In this document: positions 1 to 10,885 of the stretch, one piece after another
How positions within the stretch are numbered: the first letter of the stretch is position 1
How the letters are laid out: every line of letters begins with the position of its first letter
Assembly: GCF_030056575.1 (NCBI RefSeq)
Contig: NZ_JASHHX010000014.1
Coordinates: forward strand, 1 to 64,000
Length of the DNA stretch: 64,000 nucleotides
Direction of reading: 5' to 3'
DNA from: Rhodoblastus sp. 17X3
GTDB taxonomy: Bacteria > Pseudomonadota > Alphaproteobacteria > Rhizobiales > Beijerinckiaceae
Notes under the pieces: generated by a model
Told to the model about the DNA's origin: nothing
Database searches by the model: none
The model's input: only the letters and a program-made list of their open reading frames with translations
Translations under genes and position numbers: made by a program

Positions 1-75
1 CCCTAATTTAATTATACATTATTTGTATATAAAATTTTTTTTCTTGTGTGTGTTGGTCTGTTTTATTTCAACAAG
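1..75. other. AT-rich window end with abrupt composition break
   Basis: The first roughly 70 bases are strongly AT-rich (runs of T and TA steps), then composition switches within about 10 bases to the very GC-rich sequence of the rest of the window. Nothing recognisable is encoded here. It may be a natural intergenic promoter region cut by the window edge, or a low-quality or chimeric contig end. The sequence alone cannot decide. Confidence 0.5.
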
Positions 76-540
76 ACCCCGCGCGCCCCCCGCCCCGCCC
101 CGCGGCCGCTGCGGGTCGAGACCGTCAAGCCGCGCGCGGCCTTGCCGAAGACGGGCCAGTTCGGCCTGAGCGCCGAGCCGCGCCCCGCCGCCCAGACCAT
201 CACTTTGAGCGTCCCGACGCCGCCGCCGGCTTCCATCCTTTACGTTCCGACGCCGCAGGGACTGGTGCGCTCCGAGGCATATGAAGACTGGCTCGACCGG
301 GCGGCGCGCCGCCTCAACGCCCAGAAGCCGGGGCGCATCGGCGCCACTTTCGCACTGGAAATCGCGGCGCCGCGCAACGCCCGCACCCGGCAATTCGGCG
401 CGCTTGAGCGCCCGCTGGTCGAGCTTCTCGCGCGTTGCCGGATCATCCGTCGCGGCCTGTCGCCGGAAAGATTCAGCGCGACCTATGGCGGCGCCGGGTC
501 GGAGCTCACCTTGACCGTGAGTGACCATTCGGCCGCCTGA
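46..540 (+). CDS. Hypothetical protein with weak RusA-like resemblance
   Basis: This is a 164-residue reading frame opening with GTG at 46. No clear ribosome binding site is visible and the first 10 codons lie in the AT-rich window end, so the true start may lie further in or outside the window. The middle has a VPTPQGLVRSEAYEDWLDRA segment and then NARTRQFGALERPLVELL. Their spacing resembles the RusA Holliday-junction resolvase fold (R-x-R-D-x-D-N-x-x-K-P-x-x-D-x-L). The acidic residues expected for catalysis are replaced by Q, G and R, so if it belongs to that family it is probably inactive. The resemblance is weak. It sits 32 bases ahead of another unknown gene on the same strand. Confidence 0.45.
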   Translation: MCVGLFYFNKTPRAPRPAPRPLRVETVKPRAALPKTGQFGLSAEPRPAAQTITLSVPTPPPASILYVPTPQGLVRSEAYEDWLDRAARRLNAQKPGRIGATFALEIAAPRNARTRQFGALERPLVELLARCRIIRRGLSPERFSATYGGAGSELTLTVSDHSAA

Positions 541-572
541 CCCAGCCCGCAACGCCAGAATTTGAGCGCCAG

Positions 573-1259
573 ATGAACAAGACGCGGAAATCCAAGATCA
601 CCCTGCCCAAACTCACCTGTCTCGACACGCCGACACGCGCAGCGGCGCGAAAGACTCTGGAAAAATTCGCCCGCTCCGGCTATCGCGCGCCGGAAGGCCC
701 CAGCGTCGAACGCCTGCTGAGAGCAGGCGAGTCCGCGCGCATCGAGACGTTTTCCGAAGTCGTGGAGGTCGCCCGCGGCGATAAATTCGAGACGGCGACG
801 GTGGACTTCGTCCGCATTCGTCTCGACGACGGACCACTGGCGCGGCTGCGCGACCGCAACCAGCTCGACAGCGCCGACAAGGCGCGCAATTTCGCCCTGG
901 CTCAGGCCGGCGAAAAATTCCGCGAGACTTTTTTCCGCGCGGGCCTCGACCCGCTGCGTTCGCTCGATCCGTCGCAGGAGGTTTCGGCGGCCTATTCGCC
1001 CAATGGACTCTGGCGCTGCGAGAGCCAGATCGAGGCCTTGCAGCAATATCGCGCCGCGCGCGAGGCGATCCCGGAAGATTTCCGCGAGGCGCTCGCCGCA
1101 ATCGTTCTCAACGACCGCGAGATCGTCGATGTCGGCCGCGAAATCGGCGCCTACAAGGACGCGAAAATGGCCGGCGCGGTGGCCCTGTTCATCCTGCGCC
1201 GTGGCCTGACGGCGCTGGCCCGCCACTACCGGATGATTTCAGCGGCCGGAACGGTCTGA
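573..1259 (+). CDS. Hypothetical protein, DUF6456-like C-terminal half
   Basis: This encodes 228 residues from ATG 573. The N-terminal 80 residues are basic and low in complexity. The C-terminal half (about residues 105-225) has a pattern with an AGEKFRETFFRAGL helix, a variable linker, and a terminal LRRGLTALARHYRM helix. This resembles DUF6456 proteins of alphaproteobacteria, which end in a similar leucine-rich 'L..L..HYGL' segment. No catalytic motif is visible. Together with the preceding frame it could be a two-gene unit or the edge of an old prophage-like region, but no integrase, capsid or att site is present. Function unknown. Confidence 0.6.
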   Translation: MNKTRKSKITLPKLTCLDTPTRAAARKTLEKFARSGYRAPEGPSVERLLRAGESARIETFSEVVEVARGDKFETATVDFVRIRLDDGPLARLRDRNQLDSADKARNFALAQAGEKFRETFFRAGLDPLRSLDPSQEVSAAYSPNGLWRCESQIEALQQYRAAREAIPEDFREALAAIVLNDREIVDVGREIGAYKDAKMAGAVALFILRRGLTALARHYRMISAAGTV

Positions 1260-1269
1260 ACGCCGCGCC

Positions 1270-2208
1270 TCAAACAGTCCCAAGCCGACGAGTCAATTCA
1301 CGCGCGATCTCCAGCTCGCGCGTGAAAGGCCCCGCTGCCGAAGCCCGGATCGCATTGGCCCGCGCCAGCCCCTCGCTGCCAAAACGCGCGCGGATCGATT
1401 CTTCCACCCAGGCCTTTTCCTGTGCGTCGCGGCGGGCTTTCAGAGCGCCGCCTCGTTCGGCCCAGGCGCGATGTTCGGCCAGAGCCTGATGCAATTCCGC
1501 AATTCCCGCGCCGCTCGCCGCCGAGGCCAGGATCACCGGCACACGCCAGTCGTCGTCGCGCTCAAACAGAGTGAGCGCGCCTTCGACCTCGCTCTTCGCG
1601 CGTTTCGCGGCGTCGCCCATGTCGGCCTTTGTCACCACGACAATATCGGGCAATTCCATCACGCCGGCCTTCATGAATTGCAGGCTGTCGCCTGAACCCG
1701 GCTGGACGCAGAGAATGACGCTGTCGACGGCGAAGGAAATATCGGCCTCAGATTGCCCGATGCCGACACTTTCAATCAGCACCCGGTCGAACAAAGCGCG
1801 CATCAGCGCAGCCGCCGCGATGGTCTGGTCGGACAACCCGCCGAGCCGGTCGCGCGCCGCCATGGAGCGCACGAAAACGCCCTGATCGTCCGGGTCGGTC
1901 GCCATACGCGCGCGGTCGCCTAACAGCGCGCCGCCGGTGCGCCGCGACGAGGGATCGACCGCGATGACGCCGACCGTCTCGCCCCGCACGCGCCAGTCGC
2001 GCAGAAGGGCGTTGGTGAGGGTCGATTTGCCGACGCCGGGCGGCCCGGTCAGTCCTGCGGCATGGGCGCGAGTCCGGGCCAAAGCGGCGTCGAGCAGTTC
2101 CGCCAATTCCGCGGTTCCCTGCCGCGTCTCGATCAGCGCCAGAGCGCGCGAAAGACCGCGTTTGCCGCCGGCGGCGATGGAAGCCAGATCAGGAACAGGC
2201 GCGCGCAT
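1270..2208 (-). CDS. meaB: MeaB/ArgK-family G-protein chaperone of methylmalonyl-CoA mutase
   Basis: A 312-residue P-loop GTPase of the G3E/SIMIBI class. Visible motifs are the Walker A GPPGVGKST near residue 59, the AVDPSSRRTGGALLGDRARM switch region, the ESVGIGQSE segment and the TKAD base-recognition motif. The length matches the family. In the best-studied relatives (Methylobacterium extorquens MeaB) the protein gates cobalamin loading and protects methylmalonyl-CoA mutase from inactivation. The mutase small-subunit gene lies at the opposite end of this window, so chaperone and client are unlinked here. It is followed on the same strand by yjbQ and ppdK reading toward lower coordinates, with a 61-base gap to yjbQ. 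Confidence 0.93.
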   Translation of the reverse strand: MRAPVPDLASIAAGGKRGLSRALALIETRQGTAELAELLDAALARTRAHAAGLTGPPGVGKSTLTNALLRDWRVRGETVGVIAVDPSSRRTGGALLGDRARMATDPDDQGVFVRSMAARDRLGGLSDQTIAAAALMRALFDRVLIESVGIGQSEADISFAVDSVILCVQPGSGDSLQFMKAGVMELPDIVVVTKADMGDAAKRAKSEVEGALTLFERDDDWRVPVILASAASGAGIAELHQALAEHRAWAERGGALKARRDAQEKAWVEESIRARFGSEGLARANAIRASAAGPFTRELEIARELTRRLGTV

Positions 2209-2269
2209 GAAGCCTCCGCAAATGCAGCGCGGGTCTAGCTGGCGCGGCGCCTTCTGGCAAGCCTCGGCC

Positions 2270-2689
2270 TCATTCTCCCACAGCGTGCAAAATCACCTCA
2301 CGGCGATGCGGCGCGCGGCGATGCTCGAACAGGTAGATCCCTTGCCAGGTCCCCAGCATCAGATCGCCCTCGGCGAAGGGAATGGCGAGGCTCACCTGCG
2401 TCAAAGCCGTGCGCAAATGCGCCGGCATGTCGTCAGCGCCTTCGTTCTCGTGGCTGTAAAGCCCGCGCCCTTCCGGCGCCAAACGGTCGAAGAAGGCGAG
2501 CAGATCGTCAAGGACGGACGGATCGGCGTTTTCCTGGATCAGCAGCGAGGCCGAGGTGTGGCGGCAGAAAACTGTCAACTGCCCGAACGTCAGACCGCTG
2601 GCGCGCAGAAAGGCGCGCGCCTCGCGGGTGAACTCGAACAGCCCGCGCCCGCTGGTCGCGACGATCAGCTTCTGTTGAGCCTGCCGCAA
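2270..2689 (-). CDS. YjbQ/UPF0047 family protein
   Basis: A 139-residue single-domain protein with the family signature HTSASLLIQENADPSVLDDL and a downstream EGADDMPAHLR block. The conserved histidines and acidic residues fit the YjbQ fold. The family is commonly labelled 'secondary thiamine-phosphate synthase', from weak complementation activity in E. coli, but its physiological role is not settled. It is preceded by ppdK across an 80-base spacer that carries a REP-like palindrome, and followed by meaB. All three read leftward and may share transcription, although the palindrome could end or attenuate the ppdK transcript. Confidence 0.9.
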   Translation of the reverse strand: MRQAQQKLIVATSGRGLFEFTREARAFLRASGLTFGQLTVFCRHTSASLLIQENADPSVLDDLLAFFDRLAPEGRGLYSHENEGADDMPAHLRTALTQVSLAIPFAEGDLMLGTWQGIYLFEHRRAPHRREVILHAVGE

Positions 2690-2715
2690 AATGCGCCTCC
2701 CTTGCCAAAGCGGTC

Positions 2716-2752
2716 CCTTCTCCCCTCGCGGGAGAAGGTGGCGCGCAGCGCC
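2716..2752. repeat. REP-like double palindrome between ppdK and yjbQ
   Basis: There are two adjacent inverted repeats. The first is a perfect 9-bp stem CCTTCTCCC/GGGAGAAGG (2716-2724 with 2730-2738) around a 5-base loop. The second is a 5-bp stem GGCGC/GCGCC (2740-2744 with 2748-2752) around GCA. The combination of a CTTCTCCC palindrome followed by GTGGCGCGCAGCGCC is typical of short dispersed intergenic palindromes in alphaproteobacteria. No second copy was seen in this window. Confidence 0.6.
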
Positions 2753-2769
2753 GGTTGAGGGGGAGAAAC

Positions 2770-5448
<2,679 letters not shown>

Positions 5449-5580
5449 GATCGAATCCTTAGACCGTCAGAGAAGAGCTGACTTCACATGTCAGAAAGCG
5501 CAGGAGATGAGCTTTGCCCGTCGCCCGCGTTTATCACCCCGGGGCGGCAAAAGCCAAGCGTCAGCCGAACATTTGAAGCC

Positions 5581-6150
5581 TTAGTGGCGCAATTTCAGCC
5601 CCAGGGCTATCCAGCTCGCGCCATGAAAAACCATGTCGACCCCGAAGAGGGTTCCCAGAATCACCATGGTGTTGCCCGGCCAGCCAGCGAGAATCATGCC
5701 GCCGAGCAGCGTGGTAACCACGCCTGCAAGAACTATGAAGGCCTTGGGTCCGGCCGGCAGTCGCGCGCCGAGCCAGATGCGGACGAGGCCGGCGAAGAGA
5801 AAGCCGAATCCGACGACCGCGGTCAACACCGCCGCCGCCACTTCCGGGCGGGCCAGGGCAAAAGCGCCGAAGACAAGATAGAACAGGCCGCTGATCAGCC
5901 ACAGGAAGAGAGACGGCCAGTCGCGGGAATTGAGGCCGATCATGATTTCGACGCCGCCCGCCAGAATCAGCATCAGCGCGACGAAAAAGACCACCGCGAG
6001 CGTCGAAACCGCCGCCAGGATCAAGGCCGCGACGCCGAAAATCAGGCAGAGCGCGCCATAGGCGACAAACCAGCCCCAGCGCGAGCGCAGGCGCTCGATC
6101 GCGCCGCCAAGGCTGTGAAGCGTATTGGGGTTTTGCGGGCTCATGCTCAT
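5581..6150 (-). CDS. HdeD family (DUF308) membrane protein
   Basis: A 189-residue protein that is almost entirely hydrophobic, with about six membrane segments arranged as repeated helical pairs (for example WFVAYGALCLIFGVAALIL and VILGTLFGVDMVFHGASWIAL). The paired-helix DUF308 pattern and the Trp/Gly-rich motifs are those of HdeD proteins, which are linked to acid and general stress in enterobacteria. The substrate or mechanism is unknown. It is divergent from dxs across a 220-base spacer and lies 132 bases upstream of ppdK. No EcfG-type stress promoter (GGAAC...CGTT) was found in the spacer. Confidence 0.88.
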   Translation of the reverse strand: MSMSPQNPNTLHSLGGAIERLRSRWGWFVAYGALCLIFGVAALILAAVSTLAVVFFVALMLILAGGVEIMIGLNSRDWPSLFLWLISGLFYLVFGAFALARPEVAAAVLTAVVGFGFLFAGLVRIWLGARLPAGPKAFIVLAGVVTTLLGGMILAGWPGNTMVILGTLFGVDMVFHGASWIALGLKLRH

Positions 6151-6372
6151 GGTCGTCTCCTGCCGGCAAGCCCGGTCCTGTCGCCGCGCCTCAGCGTCGG
6201 GAAACGATCAAAGCGGTCCGAAACAAGACCGTCAAGAGATGGATGGAGACCAAACAGCCAAGCTTTGCTGCAAATTAACACCGCGACGACAAAATACGAT
6301 CGCGCAATTGCCCCTTGGACGTTCAGCGTGTAAAGCACCTTTTCGCGCTTCTTGTCAGAGGGGGAGCGAATA

Positions 6373-8307
6373 TTGATCGAGTATGCCGTGAACAATAATT
6401 CGACGACCCCTGTTCTCGACCGTGTCAAGCTCCCCGCCGACCTGCGCCAACTCCCCGAGAGCGAGTTGCGCGCATTGGCCGAGGACCTGCGCCGTGCGAC
6501 CATTGACGCCGTCTCCGTCACCGGCGGACATCTCGGATCGAGCCTCGGCGTGGTCGAGCTGACTGTCGCCTTGCATTATGTCTTTAATACGCCAAAAGAC
6601 CGGGTCATCTGGGACGTCGGCCACCAGGCCTATCCCCACAAGATCCTGACCGGACGGCGCGAGCGCATCAAGACGCTGCGCCAGGCCGGCGGCTTGTCCG
6701 GCTTCACCAAGCGCTCGGAAAGCGAATACGACCCCTTCGGCGCGGCCCATTCCTCGACCTCGATTTCGGCGGGGCTCGGCATGGCGGTGGCCCGCACGCT
6801 TTCGGGCGCAGACAACAATGTCATCGCGGTCATCGGCGACGGCTCGATGTCGGCCGGCATGGCCTATGAAGCCATGAACAACGCCGGCGCCTCGCATTCG
6901 CGCCTCATCGTCATCCTGAATGACAACGACATGTCGATCGCGCCGCCGGTCGGCGCGATGTCGGCCTATCTCGCACGCCTCTCCTCGGGACGCACCTATC
7001 TCAAGCTGCGCGACGCGGGCAAGAACATCGCCCGCCATCTGCCCAAGCCCGTGGAAAGCGCGATCACCCGCGCGGTCGAGCACGCCCGGACCTATGTCAC
7101 CGGCGGCACCCTGTTCGAGGAGCTGGGCTTTTTCTATGTCGGCCCGATCGACGGCCATAATCTCGACCATCTGCTGCCGGTGCTGAAGAACGTCCGCGAC
7201 GCCGACGTCGGCGGCCCGGTGCTGATCCATGTCGTCACCCAGAAGGGCAAGGGCTATGCGCCCGCCGAAGCCGCCGAGGACAAATATCACGGCGTCAACA
7301 AGTTCGACGTGGTGACCGGGGCCCAGGTCAAGCCCAAGGCCAACGCGCCCTCCTACACCAAGGTGTTCGGGCAGTCGCTGGTCAAGGAAGCTGAGAAGGA
7401 CGACAAGATCGTCGCCATCACCGCCGCCATGCCCACCGGCACCGGCGTCGATTTCTTCCAGCAGGCCTTCCCGAAGCGCACTTTCGACGTTGGCATCGCC
7501 GAGCAGCACGCCGTGACCTTCGCCGCCGGCCTTGCGACCGAGGGCTACAAGCCTTTCTGCGCGATCTATTCAACCTTCCTGCAGCGCGGCTACGATCAGG
7601 TTGTCCACGACGTGGCGATCCAGAACCTGCCGGTGCGCTTCGCGCTCGACCGCGCCGGATTGGTCGGCGCGGACGGCGCGACCCATGCGGGCGCCTTCGA
7701 CATCGCATTCCTCGGCATCCTGCCCAACATGGTGGTGATGGCCGCCGCCGACGAGGCGGAACTGGTCCATATGGTCGCTACGGCCGCAGCCTATGACAAG
7801 GGACCGATCGCCTTCCGCTATCCGCGCGGCGATGGCGTCGGCGCCGAGTTGCCGCAGGACGGCGTTCCGCTGGAGATCGGCAAGGGCCGCATTGTCCGCC
7901 AGGGCGACAAGGTCGCCATCCTGTCGCTCGGCACGCGCCTCGCCGAAGCGCTCCAGGCGGCCGAATTGCTGGCGGCGCAGGGCATTTCGACTACGGTCGC
8001 GGACGCGCGCTTCGCCAAGCCGCTGGATGTGGATCTGATCCGCAAGCTCGCCACGGAACATGAGGCGCTCATCACGATCGAAGAAGGCTCGGTCGGCGGC
8101 TTCGGCTCCTTCGTCGCGCAGCAACTGACCGAGGATGGCCTGCTGGACGGCGGCCTGCGCTTCCGCTCCATGGTCCTGCCTGACGTCTTTCTCGATCAGG
8201 ACAAGCCGGAACTCCTCTACGCCAAGGCCGGCCTCGACGCCAAGGGCATCGTCGCCAAGGTCTTTCAGGCGCTCGGCCGTCCGGCCGCCGCCGCCAAGAC
8301 CGCCTGA
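6373..8307 (+). CDS. dxs: 1-deoxy-D-xylulose-5-phosphate synthase
   Basis: This is the first enzyme of the MEP isoprenoid pathway, condensing pyruvate and glyceraldehyde 3-phosphate using thiamine diphosphate. About 644 residues. The ThDP-binding motif runs from [18 protein letters not shown] (near residue 155) to [14 protein letters not shown]. The transketolase-type [13 protein letters not shown] lies near residue 373, and the C-terminal domain contains RYPRGDGVG. The frame is open from TTG 6352. TTG 6373 is preferred because a GGGGAG ribosome site sits 6 bases before it; GTG 6388 is the next alternative. The tlyA and RNA methyltransferase genes that often follow dxs in related genomes lie 1.9 kb downstream, separated by an inserted CorA-like gene. 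Confidence 0.97.
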   Translation: MIEYAVNNNSTTPVLDRVKLPADLRQLPESELRALAEDLRRATIDAVSVTGGHLGSSLGVVELTVALHYVFNTPKDRVIWDVGHQAYPHKILTGRRERIKTLRQAGGLSGFTKRSESEYDPFGAAHSSTSISAGLGMAVARTLSGADNNVIAVIGDGSMSAGMAYEAMNNAGASHSRLIVILNDNDMSIAPPVGAMSAYLARLSSGRTYLKLRDAGKNIARHLPKPVESAITRAVEHARTYVTGGTLFEELGFFYVGPIDGHNLDHLLPVLKNVRDADVGGPVLIHVVTQKGKGYAPAEAAEDKYHGVNKFDVVTGAQVKPKANAPSYTKVFGQSLVKEAEKDDKIVAITAAMPTGTGVDFFQQAFPKRTFDVGIAEQHAVTFAAGLATEGYKPFCAIYSTFLQRGYDQVVHDVAIQNLPVRFALDRAGLVGADGATHAGAFDIAFLGILPNMVVMAAADEAELVHMVATAAAYDKGPIAFRYPRGDGVGAELPQDGVPLEIGKGRIVRQGDKVAILSLGTRLAEALQAAELLAAQGISTTVADARFAKPLDVDLIRKLATEHEALITIEEGSVGGFGSFVAQQLTEDGLLDGGLRFRSMVLPDVFLDQDKPELLYAKAGLDAKGIVAKVFQALGRPAAAAKTA

Positions 8308-8385
8308 CGACTCGACAAGACCGCCTGACGCCTCAAAGGACAGCGCCGGGAGCCGATTTTCGCCCCCGGCCACGGCCCGGAACTC

Positions 8386-10011
8386 TCAATCGACCGAAAC
8401 GTCGCGCCGGCTGTCCCACACCGCCAGGAACGCGCCCCATTTTGTCCGCAAGCTCGCCTTGTCGCTCGCCAGCGTGTCGAGGAAATGCGCGAGACGTCGG
8501 GACTTCCTCACCGTGTACAGCGTGAGCAGCGACGTCGGGATGAACACGAGAAAGAAAATCACCAGCCGGTCCGTCGTCGGCAGATCGGCGTGATTGAATA
8601 GATTCATGCCGAGGAATCCGGTCGTGATCGTGCCGACCAGGCTGAACAAGGTCACCACGGTCAGCTGCAGAATGGTCACCGCCTGCCGGCGCAACAGATC
8701 GGCCTCCATGAAGGCCTCCATGTCGTTGACCTCCTCGCGTAATTCCTTGAACAGAGCCTCCGTGCGCAGCTGTCCGGTCCAAATGCGGAAGACGTCGCGC
8801 AAGATTGCCTGATCCGACACTTCGCAGAAATAATAGCGGTGGGTGAAGCGCAGGAATGTCGCGGAAATATCGCGAATGTCATGACGGAAGCGCGATACCG
8901 AGCGGGTGTCATGACTTTCCAGCCGGCTGATGACCTCGACCAGCCGGTTCGACATCATCAGGATCGCGGCGCGGTGGAAATGTGCGATCAGCCCGAGCAT
9001 GAAGAACTGGTGGCGGAACTGGCCAAGAAAGCCGCGCTCGCTGTCGATGAAGCCGGGGTCGCCAGACCGGCCGATCATGACGAACGCCTGCGGCGTGCAC
9101 ATGATCCGCATGTTGGGCCAATCCGGATCGTCGGTCCGGCGAGGATCGAAAAACCGGTCATAACAATGGGCGCGCTCGAAATCGGCGAGATAGATCGATG
9201 AAAGCGGCAACCAGTCGCGCGCGGCGGGGACCGCCGCGAGCGCGAGACGGGTGAATTCGGCGCGGGTCAGGCTGGCGGGATCCTCCACCGCAAGATAGGT
9301 CATCATCGGCATGCGATGATATTCCAGCGGCCGGTAGCGTACCGCGCAGGTGGCGCCGCTGCGATTGAGCATCATGGGGCGCAGCATAAAGGCCCAGTGG
9401 GCGGCGATGTCCGTGGTCTGGGAACGAGCTACCGACTCGTAAAATTTCAACCGGTTGGTGTAATCGGCGGCGGCGAGGGGAGCCCCCGCGGCGTCGAGCC
9501 ATTCAACTGTCTCGAAACAATTGGCCGGCTCGCCGCTCTCGCTCCAGGCGGCGGGATAGGCGCGGCCGAAACGGTTGATCGTGTCCATCGCCACGTCGAG
9601 CGCGATGTCTTCGGCCGAAATCTCGATCACTGGAATCATGACATCGGCGTCGTAGAAGAAAAAGACGTCAGCGTGCTCGACCTTGAAACAGCGGAATTCC
9701 GCCTCTCCCGGCGCCCGCATCCGCACCGCCTTGATATCTGTGCGGCGATAGACCAGCAGCGGAGATTCCCCGTAGCTGCGCACGGATTTCGAGCGCTCGC
9801 CATAGAGGAATCGCTGGACATGGGGCAGGAAGGAAACGAATTCCCGGTAATGCCGCTCCTGGTATTGCGCGGGATCGGATGGAAAATCGTCGTCCAGCAA
9901 AACCCAGTTCGGATCTCCGTCGAGCTGGCGCCAATGCACGTCGCCCCGATCCGGCAATGGCATCAATTGCAACGGCCAGAACAGGATCTGACGAAATTTC
10001 TCGACCAGCAT
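8386..10011 (-). CDS. CorA-like (2-TM-GxN) membrane protein with long soluble domain
   Basis: A 541-residue protein. The first 430 residues are soluble and unlike classical CorA, with many aromatic and acidic residues (an FFFYDADVMIPVIEI segment, for instance). The C-terminal 100 residues hold a coiled-coil-like stretch (EALFKELREEVNDMEAFMEADLLRRQ), then a first membrane helix ending in the diagnostic GMN tripeptide (TGFLGMNLF), a short loop, and a second helix (LVIFFLVFIPTSLLTLY) followed by basic residues. This is the CorA/ZntB channel architecture, so divalent metal transport is the likely role. The specificity is unknown. The gene is oriented against its neighbours dxs and tlyA. Confidence 0.8.
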   Translation of the reverse strand: MLVEKFRQILFWPLQLMPLPDRGDVHWRQLDGDPNWVLLDDDFPSDPAQYQERHYREFVSFLPHVQRFLYGERSKSVRSYGESPLLVYRRTDIKAVRMRAPGEAEFRCFKVEHADVFFFYDADVMIPVIEISAEDIALDVAMDTINRFGRAYPAAWSESGEPANCFETVEWLDAAGAPLAAADYTNRLKFYESVARSQTTDIAAHWAFMLRPMMLNRSGATCAVRYRPLEYHRMPMMTYLAVEDPASLTRAEFTRLALAAVPAARDWLPLSSIYLADFERAHCYDRFFDPRRTDDPDWPNMRIMCTPQAFVMIGRSGDPGFIDSERGFLGQFRHQFFMLGLIAHFHRAAILMMSNRLVEVISRLESHDTRSVSRFRHDIRDISATFLRFTHRYYFCEVSDQAILRDVFRIWTGQLRTEALFKELREEVNDMEAFMEADLLRRQAVTILQLTVVTLFSLVGTITTGFLGMNLFNHADLPTTDRLVIFFLVFIPTSLLTLYTVRKSRRLAHFLDTLASDKASLRTKWGAFLAVWDSRRDVSVD

Positions 10012-10159
10012 GGCGCCCTCCGGTCTTCAACTCGCTCTTTCGGCGTTTCGCTGTCCATGCTACCCGCAACGCGCCCCCAAAGGCCACGCGCGCGACTGTC
10101 CACGCGCCTAGACATTGGCATGAGTTGCATTCCGCATAACCCGCCGCAGGACCCGCCAC

Positions 10160-10885
10160 ATGACCCGTCGCGTCGATATAGCCCTGGTTGAACGCGGCTT
10201 TTTCGCCAGTCGCGCCAAGGCGCGGGAGGCTATTGAGGCCGGGCTCGTGACGCTCGACGGCCGCATGGTGGCGAAGCCCTCCGAGCCTGTCGCGGAGGAT
10301 GCGCGACTTGAGGCCAGCGCCCCCTACCCCTGGGTGTCGCGCGGCGGCGTCAAGCTGGCGGCGGCTCTCGACGCATTCAGCATCGACCCCGCGGGAAAGC
10401 AGGCCCTCGACATCGGCGCCTCGACCGGCGGTTTCGCCCATGTCCTGCTCGCGCGCGGTGCGGCCAAAGTCACTTGCGTCGATGTCGGCCACAGCCAGCT
10501 TCACCCCGTCATCGCCAACGATCCACGCGTGACTTCGCACGAAAAGCGCGACGCCCGCGCCCTCGCCGCCGCCGATCTTCCTGCGCCGCCGCAAATCATC
10601 GTCTGCGACGTCAGCTTCATCTCGCTGTCGCTGGTGCTGCCGCCTGTCCTCACGCTGGCCGCGCCGCAGGCGGAAGCGGCGTTTCTCATCAAGCCGCAAT
10701 TCGAAGCAGGGCCGGATTTCGTGAAAAAAGGCCTTGTCCGCGACGCCCATGCCCAACGCCGCGCTTGCGAAAAGATTCAATCTCTGGTCGAAAGCCTGGG
10801 CTGGCGCTTGATTGGCCTGATCCCCTCGCCGATCGAAGGCGGCGACGGCAATCGTGAATTCCTGCTCGGAGCGCGCCGGCCGTGA
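10160..10885 (+). CDS. tlyA: TlyA-type rRNA 2'-O-methyltransferase
   Basis: 241 residues. An N-terminal S4 RNA-binding domain (residues 1-65, DIALVERGFFASRAKAREAI) is followed by a Rossmann SAM domain with ALDIGASTGGFAHVLL and VDVGHSQLHP. This is the TlyA/hemolysin-like family, which methylates cytidines of 16S and/or 23S rRNA in characterised members. The catalytic K-D-K-E type set is compatible with the KPQFEAGPDF region. The stop codon overlaps the start of the next RNA methyltransferase by 4 bases, which suggests translational coupling. Confidence 0.93.
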   Translation: MTRRVDIALVERGFFASRAKAREAIEAGLVTLDGRMVAKPSEPVAEDARLEASAPYPWVSRGGVKLAAALDAFSIDPAGKQALDIGASTGGFAHVLLARGAAKVTCVDVGHSQLHPVIANDPRVTSHEKRDARALAAADLPAPPQIIVCDVSFISLSLVLPPVLTLAAPQAEAAFLIKPQFEAGPDFVKKGLVRDAHAQRRACEKIQSLVESLGWRLIGLIPSPIEGGDGNREFLLGARRP

